A stretch of DNA of 61,781 nucleotides from positions 1-61,781 of the IMG/VR virus record IMGVR_UViG_3300038962_000198, one strand, 5' to 3'. The position numbers were made by a program, and so were the translations under genes. This document shows, one piece after another, positions 33,678 through 41,855 of this stretch; the stretch's first letter is position 1, and every line of letters begins with the position of its first letter. The stretch comes from a virus. The notes beneath the pieces are model-generated. The model was not told the origin of the DNA. It was given only the letters and a program-made list of their open reading frames with translations, and ran no database searches.

Positions 33678-34824
33678 AAGACTCTCCTAATTTAGAAATT
33701 AAAGGTTTTATATCGTTGGTAACTACGTCTACATTCATATCTCCTATGTCATTTGTTTTTAATTTGGGAAAATACAAACGGTACATTTTAGAACATTGTT
33801 CATAGATTCTTTTAGCTCCTTTCTTACCTGCTTCATCATTGTCTAACAAACCAACTATAGATAACGCTCCTGACGTGTCTATAATATTTTTTTGATTATG
33901 GCTCAGGTGTGCTCCAAAAATAGCGACTGAATTATGAATTCCAGCCTCTTCTAGTCGCCAAACGTTTCCGGGCGATTCAACCAAAACCACCACTCCTGTT
34001 TTGGCTATATGCTTTTTGGCGTACCAATAATTATACAAGCAGTTTTCCTTTTTGAAGCCTTTTGTGTGCTTCCATTTTGGAAAAAAGTGACATTTTTTTT
34101 CAGGGTCATGATAGTGTTTACACTGTGAACATTCTGGATGAATACTGCGTCCGCTAAATCCTAAAATATATTCTCCAGACTCATCATAAATAGGGACAAC
34201 GGCACGCTGATAAAGTTCCTTTTTAGGTCTTTTGCATGTGCCTACGTCATATTTGTCTAGGACTTCAATGGAATATCCTCGTTGTAAATAATAAGTGGCT
34301 GGAATTTCCACTTTTTTACGATATGTATCTATATCAAATTTAGTTTTAGTAATGTCTGGAGTAGTAAAATTATTAATTAATGATGCAAATTTTAATTTAT
34401 CAGCACTGTTAGATTTCTCATTGGATTTAATGTTGCCAAAATTTTGCTGCGTAATATTTAATAAAAATTCTACCGTTTCATTAAACGAAGCTTCTTTGTC
34501 CCCTTCAGTTTTCCAATTATATTTTACCCTAGATAATCCTCCTCGCACCAAACTAATTAGAGAAGATCCAAAAATATCTTCGCATTGATGAGTTCTACAC
34601 TTATAATGGACTCTAATATCTGCATTGTAGTAAAGATTTAAAGCGGTGGGATTGTCTCCTCCGTGAATAAAACATGGCGATTTAATTAAAATATTATTTT
34701 TATAAGATGGTTCTGTATCAAAATAGCTATAAATTTTATCAATATGATTAACAACTAGAGTAGTTAGCGCGTTTAGCTTAGCTTGATCTTTATACTTATA
34801 CATATTATGAGAAGGGGATGTCAT
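33670..34824 (-). CDS. DnaG-type DNA primase
   Basis: 384 residues. The N-terminal zinc finger has C51, H54, C76 and C81 (CFIHGGD and CRTHQC). The TOPRIM core supplies E283 in LVESPGNV and DNDEAG at 328-333. A second small Cys group (ECSQCKHY and KKCHF, about 231-245) sits between them. The helicase-interaction domain of bacterial DnaG is absent, as in many phage primases. ATG 34824 overlaps the helicase stop by 20 bases; a start at 34803 is possible but has no good ribosome binding site. Confidence 0.9.
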   Translation of the reverse strand: MTSPSHNMYKYKDQAKLNALTTLVVNHIDKIYSYFDTEPSYKNNILIKSPCFIHGGDNPTALNLYYNADIRVHYKCRTHQCEDIFGSSLISLVRGGLSRVKYNWKTEGDKEASFNETVEFLLNITQQNFGNIKSNEKSNSADKLKFASLINNFTTPDITKTKFDIDTYRKKVEIPATYYLQRGYSIEVLDKYDVGTCKRPKKELYQRAVVPIYDESGEYILGFSGRSIHPECSQCKHYHDPEKKCHFFPKWKHTKGFKKENCLYNYWYAKKHIAKTGVVVLVESPGNVWRLEEAGIHNSVAIFGAHLSHNQKNIIDTSGALSIVGLLDNDEAGKKGAKRIYEQCSKMYRLYFPKLKTNDIGDMNVDVVTNDIKPLISKLGESYG

Positions 34825-36256
34825 CGGCGTAGGTTCCTATATTGTCAGTGTCTATTATGTCGGTTCCGTCTTCTAGTTCAAATGCAGTTTTGCCTTCTAT
34901 TAATTTTCCATACTTGCCAATCATATTAACATTAATATAGTCCTTATCTTGGAGTCCTTCTCCATGTCTCGCAATTAATGGTACAAGCTTTCTATTTCCG
35001 TTCTCAGGCCCGTCTTTTGCAATCTCTTCGTCAGACTTGTTTTTATAAATACTGAAGTTAGAACATAGCCAAATAATTCTGTCTGACCCGCTCGCTGTAT
35101 CTGTTGACTCTTTAGTAATACCATCTCTATTGAGCTGAATAAAAGCTAAAATTGGAATCTCATATTTGATGGCAAAATTATGCAATCCTGTCATAAGGAA
35201 ACCCAACGCTTGATATTCTTTCATGTCTCCTTTAATCTCTGACGATTCCATAATTTTTAAATAGTCATAAATTACTACGCAATCATTGGCTTTACCTTCA
35301 GCATTAATACCCACTTCTTTTGCAAGCCATCTTCTCATAATAGAGAGTTGGTCTTCAAAGGGTTTTCCTCCAATAGATTTGTGATAGTACGGAATGTCTT
35401 TTACATTTTTAGCAGTATCACGAATCTTTTGATTTTTATAACTATTTGAGGCAAACTTACCAGTTTCAATATCGCTGATAGCTACTTCAGTTAGCATAGC
35501 AATACCTCTATCCTGATGGTCTTTCCGTACCATTTCGGTATCCAAATTCAAGACAGGAATATTGAGTTCGCGCGCTATATAAATACCCGCATTTTCTGCA
35601 AATAAAGTTTTTCCCGTTTTAGGTCTAGCGCCAATTACATTAACTGTACCTCTCCTTAATCCTCCTCCGATAGCAAAATCATAACGACTAAACCCTGTAG
35701 GAATTCCCACTTGATCAATAGGATTTTTTGATAGCTCGTCCAATCGGTCTTCTAAATCCGAAAAAACTTTTTGTGGAGAATCGTCGCTATCGTTTAATAG
35801 AGAAGTAAATTCAAATATCGATTCTTCAGCTATCCCTAGTATTTGAGAGATCGGCTCATCTCCTACGACTTGAGCATAACGATCCTTAGTAGATTCTAAT
35901 TGATCGTACATCATACGCGCAATTTGAAGTTTGCGTACTTTAACAGCCATCTTACGTACGTTATCTGGTAAGATCGGAAACTTCATTATACCCGACAGAT
36001 GTTGTATTTCTTCTTTACTGGATACTAATTCATGTAAATTTAACTCCTTGGCTGATGATAAAATAGTTGGTAAGTCTATATTCGCAACCGAATCTTTGTC
36101 CATTATTCGTTTTAAACAAGCATAAATCATAGTATTGGATTCAATAGTAAAGCTATTAGCATCAACCAAGTCTGCTACGTCATAGTAGGCTTGTGATCCA
36201 TACTTACATATTCCGGCCAGTATTGCTCTTTCGGCTGGCGCATCAGATAACATCAT
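34805..36256 (-). CDS. dnaB: DnaB-type replicative helicase
   Basis: 483 residues. An N-terminal helical domain (1-150) precedes a RecA-like motor with GIPTGFSRYDFAIGGG (184-199), Walker A GARPKTGKT (209-217), the NLDTEM Walker-like strand and VVIYDYLKI (motif H3), ending with the SDRI and RHGE arginine-finger region. Length is typical of bacterial DnaB. It sits directly upstream of the primase gene, an arrangement expected for a coupled helicase-primase. Confidence 0.95.
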   Translation of the reverse strand: MMLSDAPAERAILAGICKYGSQAYYDVADLVDANSFTIESNTMIYACLKRIMDKDSVANIDLPTILSSAKELNLHELVSSKEEIQHLSGIMKFPILPDNVRKMAVKVRKLQIARMMYDQLESTKDRYAQVVGDEPISQILGIAEESIFEFTSLLNDSDDSPQKVFSDLEDRLDELSKNPIDQVGIPTGFSRYDFAIGGGLRRGTVNVIGARPKTGKTLFAENAGIYIARELNIPVLNLDTEMVRKDHQDRGIAMLTEVAISDIETGKFASNSYKNQKIRDTAKNVKDIPYYHKSIGGKPFEDQLSIMRRWLAKEVGINAEGKANDCVVIYDYLKIMESSEIKGDMKEYQALGFLMTGLHNFAIKYEIPILAFIQLNRDGITKESTDTASGSDRIIWLCSNFSIYKNKSDEEIAKDGPENGNRKLVPLIARHGEGLQDKDYINVNMIGKYGKLIEGKTAFELEDGTDIIDTDNIGTYADDIPFS

Positions 36257-36274
36257 ACGACATGTCCTTGCTTA

Positions 36275-36955
36275 TTAATTCGTGTAGCAAATTGAATTAG
36301 CGTGCATAACCAATAATACGATAGCATGAAAATGGGTAATACTTGCAGCGATAACTAATATGTGCCAAATAGTATGAAAGTGATATTTACGATAGTCTAA
36401 AACAAGAAATATAGTTCCGATGCTATATAAAATTCCACCTATAATCATTAAATTTATAATGTTGGATGTTAAGGATGACTGTATAAGTAGAATCGTCACC
36501 GACTCTATCCATCCTAAAATTAGATATAACTTAACATCTACATTGTTAAGATTGTGTGAAAAAAGCAATTTAGAAAGACATCCCATTAGGGCCAATATCC
36601 ACAACGATGTTACTATTGATACTTTAACTATAAACGGAATAGATTGATCGCGCAGTAAAAAGTACATAAAAGGCGTTGCTGTTCCCACTATGAGTAAATA
36701 TATAAAAGCTTGGTCGCACTTACGTAAAAAAGTATTAATTTGTTTAAACATATACATATGTGACAGGCTAGAGGCGAGATATACCATAGTTAAAGTTATT
36801 GCATACACAACACATAAACTGGTTAGTAGTGCATTTGCATAACTATATGTCATATGCAACAGTATGTAGCCGCCGATAATGCTTAAAAGTAATCCTAATC
36901 CGTGTGTAATAACTGCTTCTAATTCTTCGCGCTTAGTGCGTAAGTTATGTATCAT
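36275..36955 (-). CDS. Hemolysin III / PAQR-family membrane protein
   Basis: 226 residues with seven hydrophobic segments. Family landmarks are present: REELEAVITHGLG at the start, a SSLSH turn, CDQAFIYLLIVGTATPF, a GGILYSIG helix, and the C-terminal metal-site motif WHILVIAASITHFHA. Members of the family (bacterial YqfA/HlyIII, eukaryotic adiponectin receptors) are membrane hydrolase-like proteins with a zinc site; the bacterial role is unclear. The His residues for zinc look intact, so it is probably functional. It stands between helicase and recombination genes, an unusual place for such a protein. Confidence 0.85.
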   Translation of the reverse strand: MIHNLRTKREELEAVITHGLGLLLSIIGGYILLHMTYSYANALLTSLCVVYAITLTMVYLASSLSHMYMFKQINTFLRKCDQAFIYLLIVGTATPFMYFLLRDQSIPFIVKVSIVTSLWILALMGCLSKLLFSHNLNNVDVKLYLILGWIESVTILLIQSSLTSNIINLMIIGGILYSIGTIFLVLDYRKYHFHTIWHILVIAASITHFHAIVLLVMHANSICYTN

Positions 36956-36961
36956 GAGTGT

Positions 36962-37384
36962 TTATCGGTTCCTTCCTCGACATATGCACGAATTACACTT
37001 ATAGCGATCTCGTTCAAGGGGTATTAGGGATGGTGATATATTAAATGTTTTTTTACATTCCATACACTGTATTGATACTTTCTCATATTTACGTCCCGGT
37101 ATCATTATACCATGTTTTTTGGGTTTGTCAAGCCCCTTTTTCTTATCAAATTTGGAAGCTTGTTTTAATTCTTTTTCTTCTTCGGGTGTTAATTGAAGAT
37201 CATCAACTACGTCGGGCGTAGACCGTGTTGGAGGTTTAGATTTTTGCTTTTTCTTTCTTTTTCCACTACCTCGTTTTCTATTTCTAGGCTTATTGGTGGC
37301 CTTACCAAGTAGCGTGGTTAATGTTAACAGCTCTTCTTCAGATAAATTTTCTAGTATTTGTTGTAGATCTTTTTTTTTATCCAT
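36962..37384 (-). CDS. Hypothetical Lys-rich zinc-ribbon protein
   Basis: 140 residues from ATG 37384, which overlaps the upstream stop in the form ATGGATAA; an earlier in-frame ATG at 37483 would overlap the neighbour by over 100 bases and is rejected. An acidic helix at 4-25 is followed by a strongly basic stretch (RNRKRGSGKRKKKQKSK) and a C-terminal zinc ribbon (CMECKKTF and CNSCICRG). Basic plus zinc suggests nucleic-acid binding. Function not known. Confidence 0.6.
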   Translation of the reverse strand: MDKKKDLQQILENLSEEELLTLTTLLGKATNKPRNRKRGSGKRKKKQKSKPPTRSTPDVVDDLQLTPEEEKELKQASKFDKKKGLDKPKKHGIMIPGRKYEKVSIQCMECKKTFNISPSLIPLERDRYKCNSCICRGRNR

Positions 37385-37874
37385 ACTTAAAGGCCTTTGA
37401 CTTTTGAACATTGATAAAAACATCGCTAACATTCTTAATAGAGGAAGATAAATAATTAAGACGATCAGCCCTCTGTTGAGCATATCGTTGGATATCTGCT
37501 ATCTTACTAGTATAGCCATCCTCTTTAACAGCTTGGTTAAATTGACTATCCCATGAACCTTTATAAGATTGTTCCCTACCAGACACACACGTTTTCAAGG
37601 TTTTAGTCGCCCAATTAACACGCGCTATTTCCCTGTTATAAGTTCTTTGTATGTGAAATGAAAGAGAGGCTAGTAAAAGTGCTGCCTCTGAGCATTGTTC
37701 AGGAGTTAGTTTTTCAATTTGATCCCTAGATAGTTGTAAATATGCTTGACCCACACCATCGTATAGACCTTCTTGAAATTTGGGCAATCCTAAAGAGGAC
37801 TCATATTCATCTAACACGCTATCTATTTTGTCTAGTTGCTGTTTGGCGAGATCCCCTTGAGTCTTTGATGCCAT
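37377..37874 (-). CDS. Hypothetical helical protein
   Basis: 165 residues, almost entirely helical, with no membrane segment. The C-terminal 60 residues (ADIQRYAQQRADRLNYL, then ISSIKNVSDVF-like) look like a coiled coil. It overlaps the Vsr-like nuclease gene by 43 bases and lies in the recombination/replication operon, so it might be a mediator or loader; that is only a guess from place. Confidence 0.55.
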   Translation of the reverse strand: MASKTQGDLAKQQLDKIDSVLDEYESSLGLPKFQEGLYDGVGQAYLQLSRDQIEKLTPEQCSEAALLLASLSFHIQRTYNREIARVNWATKTLKTCVSGREQSYKGSWDSQFNQAVKEDGYTSKIADIQRYAQQRADRLNYLSSSIKNVSDVFINVQKSKAFKYG

Positions 37875-38257
37875 TGGTCTGTATCCTCGTTAAATGGTAA
37901 TTCTATATAGTTTAGGTTATTTAGACTGCACCAATCTTGTAGGTCGATATCTCGTTTTTTTTGATTTAAAAAGTCTTGCGCACATGAATGGTATAAAGTA
38001 TTAAATTTATAATGTTGCGACCCATGCACCTCTATTACAGTTTTAATTGTGTTAATATAGAAGTCTAGAAATACCCTCTGGTTCAATCTTATTTGTACAA
38101 CTACTTCTTCACAAATTTGAAGCGTTGGATAGATTTCTTTAATCAAAGACCGAGCAGTTAAATGTAGCTGAGAACGAGGTCGTTGGTCATTGGACCGAAC
38201 AACCGATCCTTCTACTTTCCATTTATGAATATTGCCATCTAAATCTCTAATTTTCAT
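37832..38257 (-). CDS. Vsr-like / PD-(D/E)XK nuclease
   Basis: 141 residues. D65 in FLDFYINT, E76 and H78 in VIEVHGSQHY with H82, and the helix LNQKKRDIDLQDWCSLN match the Vsr/DUF559-type restriction-endonuclease fold. It is smaller than the other Vsr-like gene and lacks a helix-turn-helix or NUMOD-like part. Lying between recombination genes, it is more likely a recombination or mismatch nuclease than a homing enzyme. Confidence 0.7.
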   Translation of the reverse strand: MKIRDLDGNIHKWKVEGSVVRSNDQRPRSQLHLTARSLIKEIYPTLQICEEVVVQIRLNQRVFLDFYINTIKTVIEVHGSQHYKFNTLYHSCAQDFLNQKKRDIDLQDWCSLNNLNYIELPFNEDTDQWHQRLKGISPNSN

Positions 38258-38270
38258 TAGTAGTATAAGC

Positions 38271-39257
38271 CTATTGAATATTAAGTGGATTTACTTGACG
38301 CCAACCAGAAACATCAATAGGGGGTATGCGTCTAATAGGCTTTGTTGTAGGTAATAAAATCGGGAATTGCTTTGCATCTTCGCTCGTAGGACCTGAAATA
38401 CCCTTCTCTGCACCTTTATGTTCGCTAGGCATCTTTAAAATAGTTTCATAAGATGGAACTGGTAAGTTTTCATCTAAGGCCCATAATATGTTTTGTTTTT
38501 GTGCCCAGCTACGCATACGTCTAATCGGCACAATAAGATTGAAAGTTTCTCCAGCTCCTCTCACCAACATACCGGCATAGCGACCTGCGTACTCTCCCGA
38601 TGATTCAGTTAGAAAAATACCTCCTCCCGAACTACCCGGAAAGGCAGGAGCGCTAGTTTGATCAAACACTACGCCATCCCCCGTTCCCAATTCTAATACC
38701 CTTCCCACCTTGGACATTATACCCCTTGTCATAGAGTTAGACCCAACTTGCCCCAACAAACTTCCCACATGATATAACTCAGCACCTACTGGAACAGGTG
38801 TGTTATCAGGATAGAATAATATGTTTTGATCGACAAAATTTCGTTTTCTTACGACTAACAATGCCAAATCCTCTCCGCTGTCAGCATCGCTATATTTGAC
38901 AATCTTGGCATCCATTTTAATTTCGCCAACACGACGACCCTTTTCTACTAACTCTTTTACAATCTGCGCGTCTTTAAATTCTACAATCTTTTTAGGCATT
39001 CCATCTTCAATTGTATTTCTAACCGATCTTAAACGAGCTACTACATGCGCAGCAGTCCATACAAAATTAATTTTTTCTGTTGTGTCGCCCACTGGAACTT
39101 CGCGAGTGATGATTACTCCCGACCCTTCACTTGCGCCCGCCTTAACGGTTACAGATACATCCTGTAGTTTTTGATACAATGCCGCATCACCACCCCAAAC
39201 TTGAGCGGTAGTTACTGCCAATAAACATACTCCTAATAATGTTTTTTGCATCATCAT
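38271..39257 (-). CDS. Secreted trypsin-like serine protease
   Basis: 328 residues. A signal peptide covers residues 1-22 (TLLGVCLLAVTTAQVWG). The catalytic triad is readable: H71 in TAAHVV, D130 in GEDLALL, S210 in PGSSGGG. A Pro-rich tail (about 265-320) follows the protease domain; there is no PDZ domain. A Sec signal in a gene between RecA and a nuclease is odd, because the product would leave the cytoplasm; it may act on envelope proteins during infection or lysis. ATG 39257 is the first of three successive Met codons. Confidence 0.85.
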   Translation of the reverse strand: MMMQKTLLGVCLLAVTTAQVWGGDAALYQKLQDVSVTVKAGASEGSGVIITREVPVGDTTEKINFVWTAAHVVARLRSVRNTIEDGMPKKIVEFKDAQIVKELVEKGRRVGEIKMDAKIVKYSDADSGEDLALLVVRKRNFVDQNILFYPDNTPVPVGAELYHVGSLLGQVGSNSMTRGIMSKVGRVLELGTGDGVVFDQTSAPAFPGSSGGGIFLTESSGEYAGRYAGMLVRGAGETFNLIVPIRRMRSWAQKQNILWALDENLPVPSYETILKMPSEHKGAEKGISGPTSEDAKQFPILLPTTKPIRRIPPIDVSGWRQVNPLNIQ

Positions 39258-39259
39258 AG

Positions 39260-40234
39260 TTACCTTTCTATTCCAATCATGGAGAAAATAGTGTCCTCAA
39301 ACTCTTTATATTGATCTGGATTTTCTTCTAAATATTTAGCTAGATTATTTTTACCTTGCATCTTTTCGTCATTAGGTAAGGTGAGCCATGCACCACTTTT
39401 ATTGACTATACCAAAATCGATTAATAAATCTGCTAATTCCATCTCTTTCCAAATTCCACGTCCATACTTAATATGGCTTTCTACTTTTTGTCCCGGTGGC
39501 CCTATAGCAGAAGTCACTACTTGCCAATGAACAGTTTGTCCAATTTGTGTTTCTCCTTGCATAATGGGCTTAGTGTGTGAAGCATGTAATTTAACATCTA
39601 CCTGATATTTTAAAGCAGTTCCAGACTTTTCTACCTTGGCTTTTCCTCTGCCAAATGCCACATTGGCCATCAAGTGTGTAATCCCCACCACTGTTACTTT
39701 ATTTATCGGTAGCGCTGGAGCAATTCTTCTGCAAAACTTGGCCAATATTTTTTGCACAGTCATTACTTGTTGGTCAGTCAAATCTCCTGTCAGTTCAGCG
39801 TCACTGGCTAAGGCCGAAAAAGAGTCCACAACACATATGGTGTTGGGATGTGTATGAATAATTTGATCAAAAATGCCTAAATATTGTTCTGCTGATAAAA
39901 TATTTCCTTGTGTCGATCCTATAATCTGAATTTTGTCAGCGTCAGTTTTTAATTCTTTAATACCTTCGAGATCCCTTTTCCGTAATCGACCTTCAACATT
40001 TCCATAATAGATTTTACGATCATCTTCCTGTGCGTTGGCACAAAAATTTAATGCCGTGACAGTTTTACCTGCTTTTTCCGGGCCTGTCATAATAAATAAC
40101 GAGCCCTCAGGTACTCCACCTCCCAAAGCAATATCTAATTTAGGACTTACCGATATAATTTTTAACTTTTGATCAATAATAGAAGATGGGTCATGTATAA
40201 CATTCCCATATTCTTTTGTAATTTCTTTAATCAT
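39260..40234 (-). CDS. recA: RecA/UvsX-like recombinase
   Basis: 324 residues. Walker A is GPEKAGKT (51-58), preceded by LDIALGGGVPEG (33-44), the RecA/RadA N-terminal signature. Walker B is TICVVDSFSAL, and an L2-like region lies around VGITHLMANVAFGRGK. The last 90 residues resemble the RecA C-terminal part (IKYGRGIWKEMELADLLIDF). It lacks the long N- and C-terminal domains of E. coli RecA. It overlaps its upstream gene by 4 bases. Confidence 0.92.
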   Translation of the reverse strand: MIKEITKEYGNVIHDPSSIIDQKLKIISVSPKLDIALGGGVPEGSLFIMTGPEKAGKTVTALNFCANAQEDDRKIYYGNVEGRLRKRDLEGIKELKTDADKIQIIGSTQGNILSAEQYLGIFDQIIHTHPNTICVVDSFSALASDAELTGDLTDQQVMTVQKILAKFCRRIAPALPINKVTVVGITHLMANVAFGRGKAKVEKSGTALKYQVDVKLHASHTKPIMQGETQIGQTVHWQVVTSAIGPPGQKVESHIKYGRGIWKEMELADLLIDFGIVNKSGAWLTLPNDEKMQGKNNLAKYLEENPDQYKEFEDTIFSMIGIER

Positions 40235-40710
40235 TCCAAATCCTCAAGTTTAGATATAATGGATTTTTTCTTATTGTTGGTGCTAAAGGATTCAGGCTTG
40301 GTAAACTTATACGATAAGTAATCATTTGTTGGTTTCGTTTTAGGTATATAATTATACTTATCGAGCTTTTCATGTACCCACTTGGGACGAAGGCTAATAA
40401 TAAATCTATTATCACGTAAAAATGCAATAATCTTGTCTACCGTATGGGTATTGATTAACTTGGTTAGACTACGATTATTAATTTGTTCAGTGTAAAACTT
40501 TTGCCATTCTATTAGGCTTAACTCTTTGGTATAGAAACCACGAGGTAGTTCCTTGGATTCTCCATTATTATAGCTATCTCGTAATGCTTTATTTTCACAT
40601 ATCAATTCCACAATATATTGTCTTCCAGTCACCCACGCATAACCGTTTTCGTCTACATTAGGAGAGTATCTAGAAGGATATAGATTGGTATCGGATCTTG
40701 ACTTAGCCAT
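40231..40710 (-). CDS. Hypothetical protein upstream of recA
   Basis: 159 residues from ATG 40710, which overlaps the upstream stop as ATGGCTAA; the longer form beginning at 40782 would overlap the neighbour by 80 bases. Mixed alpha/beta, basic, ending in a Ser/Lys-rich tail. SYKFTKPESF and YAWVTGRQYIVELI are its most distinctive segments. No family recognised. Confidence 0.55.
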   Translation of the reverse strand: MAKSRSDTNLYPSRYSPNVDENGYAWVTGRQYIVELICENKALRDSYNNGESKELPRGFYTKELSLIEWQKFYTEQINNRSLTKLINTHTVDKIIAFLRDNRFIISLRPKWVHEKLDKYNYIPKTKPTNDYLSYKFTKPESFSTNNKKKSIISKLEDLE

Positions 40711-41008
40711 TAATCTTATGAATCCAAGGTGAACGTTCTGTTTTATCGCTGGGTGATTGTGTATGTTTAGACTCGTCTCCACGAACCGCAGCAGCTTCTG
40801 TCATAACACTAACACCCTTGTTACCAGATGCGGTCGTCTTAATAAAAAGCTGATCTCTTACAGACTCTGCCGCAATACGCTCAATTTCTTTTTCAACTAT
40901 TGCAACGTTTCTGTTCAATTGAGTTGCCATTTCTTCTGTAGATACTTTATTAGCAATCATACCCTTTATACATGCTGTTTCAATAGTTGTAATCTTGCCC
41001 TTTTTCAT
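40703..41008 (-). CDS. Small hypothetical protein with HTH-like start
   Basis: 101 residues. The first 45 (ETACIKGMIANKVSTEEMATQLNRNV) look like a helix-turn-helix of the region-4 or resolvase type, so DNA binding is possible; the rest is Ser/Thr-rich. It is coupled by 4-base overlap to the upstream gene. Confidence 0.5.
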   Translation of the reverse strand: MKKGKITTIETACIKGMIANKVSTEEMATQLNRNVAIVEKEIERIAAESVRDQLFIKTTASGNKGVSVMTEAAAVRGDESKHTQSPSDKTERSPWIHKING

Positions 41009-41430
41009 AACAGTTCCCTTTCTGCATTGTGTAAATATGCAATATTTTTAGTTCGTAAGAAATCTCTATAAAATTCAAATGCTCTTTTTCCTATCTCAAT
41101 AAACCTCCATTCCAAACGACCTGCATGACCCAATCTTTTAGCCGCCATTCCCTCACTAAACATTCCTAGAGGATTATATAATCTACCGTGTCTTCCACGT
41201 TTGGCATAATACTTAGTTCTTTTACCAATACTTACTTGCATAGCAAATGCGTTAGGAGACTCTTTTGCGACTTCTGCATCCATTTGCACACAAGGATATC
41301 TATCATTTTCTAAGTAATCTTGTTGTCCAGTAATAGTGTAAATTACCTCTGTTCTTTCAGCCTCTTTAGCTGGTTTGTTTTTATTGATAATGTGTTCTTC
41401 TTGCGAGTTGTCAACTTGGTTTTTTGCCAT
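41005..41430 (-). CDS. Hypothetical protein
   Basis: 141 residues, starting at ATG 41430 behind AGGAGAGG. The first 25 residues are charged and disordered-looking; the remainder is compact, with KRTKYYAKRGRHGRLYNPLG and a terminal helix with RLEWRFIEIGKRAFEFYRDFL. No match known to me. It begins a four-gene run leading to recA. Confidence 0.55.
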   Translation of the reverse strand: MAKNQVDNSQEEHIINKNKPAKEAERTEVIYTITGQQDYLENDRYPCVQMDAEVAKESPNAFAMQVSIGKRTKYYAKRGRHGRLYNPLGMFSEGMAAKRLGHAGRLEWRFIEIGKRAFEFYRDFLRTKNIAYLHNAERELL

Positions 41431-41446
41431 GACCTCTCCTTATCTA

Positions 41447-41794
41447 TTACTTAGTCCACTTGGTGCCACTTTTAGGCTTTGTTATACGAGTCATTCCTTT
41501 TGGTAGTTGTTTCATACCGCCAGTTTTTTTGGTTTTAAAATTTTCTACTATATCCTCTACTTGTCCCTTACTATATTTAGCGGTTTGCTTTTCCGCATAC
41601 TGACCGATTGTTTTACAATCAGATAAAGAAGAAGATACAACACCCCTAACATTGTCTGCTAAAAAATTTCTAATAAGCGAACCTTTACATGACGGACATT
41701 TAACCGTTTTGTGTTTTTTGTCATATTCAGACATGGTAAAAAAAAGCACAATCTGACTTGAGCATTTTTCACATTCAAATGTATAGTCTGGCAT
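41447..41794 (-). CDS. FmdB-type zinc-ribbon protein
   Basis: 115 residues. The N-terminal zinc ribbon reads YTFECEKCSSQ and later VKCPSCKGSL, spaced as in FmdB-family regulators, with the expected aromatic start M-P-x-Y. The C-terminal half is Lys-rich and unlike the family. The role of phage FmdB-like proteins is not known. It follows a gap with a TATAAT box. Confidence 0.75.
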   Translation of the reverse strand: MPDYTFECEKCSSQIVLFFTMSEYDKKHKTVKCPSCKGSLIRNFLADNVRGVVSSSLSDCKTIGQYAEKQTAKYSKGQVEDIVENFKTKKTGGMKQLPKGMTRITKPKSGTKWTK

Positions 41795-41812
41795 TGCCCA
41801 TCTCCTATTTAC

Positions 41813-41818
41813 ATTATA
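41813..41818 (-). promoter_or_regulatory. Possible -10 box upstream of the FmdB-like gene
   Basis: The minus strand reads CAGTATAATG in the 61-base gap after the RNR gene, about 20 bases before the FmdB start codon. A poor -35 candidate (TTTGCC) lies 16 bases before it. A small hairpin (GCAAA, loop ACTTCG, TTTGC) lies upstream in the same gap, without a T-run. Confidence 0.35.
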
Positions 41819-41855
41819 CTGTAAAATATCCTACGGCAAACGAAGTTTTGCTTAT

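Noticed and set aside
36962-37483. Longer start (37483) of the Lys-rich zinc-ribbon gene, giving a hydrophobic N-terminus
   Set aside because: It would overlap the preceding gene by over 100 bases; the hydrophobic part is a shadow of that gene. ATG 37384 fits the 8-nt overlap pattern.
41819-41845. Hairpin after the RNR gene as an intrinsic terminator
   Set aside because: The GCAAA/TTTGC stem has 5 base pairs only and is not followed by a T-run.
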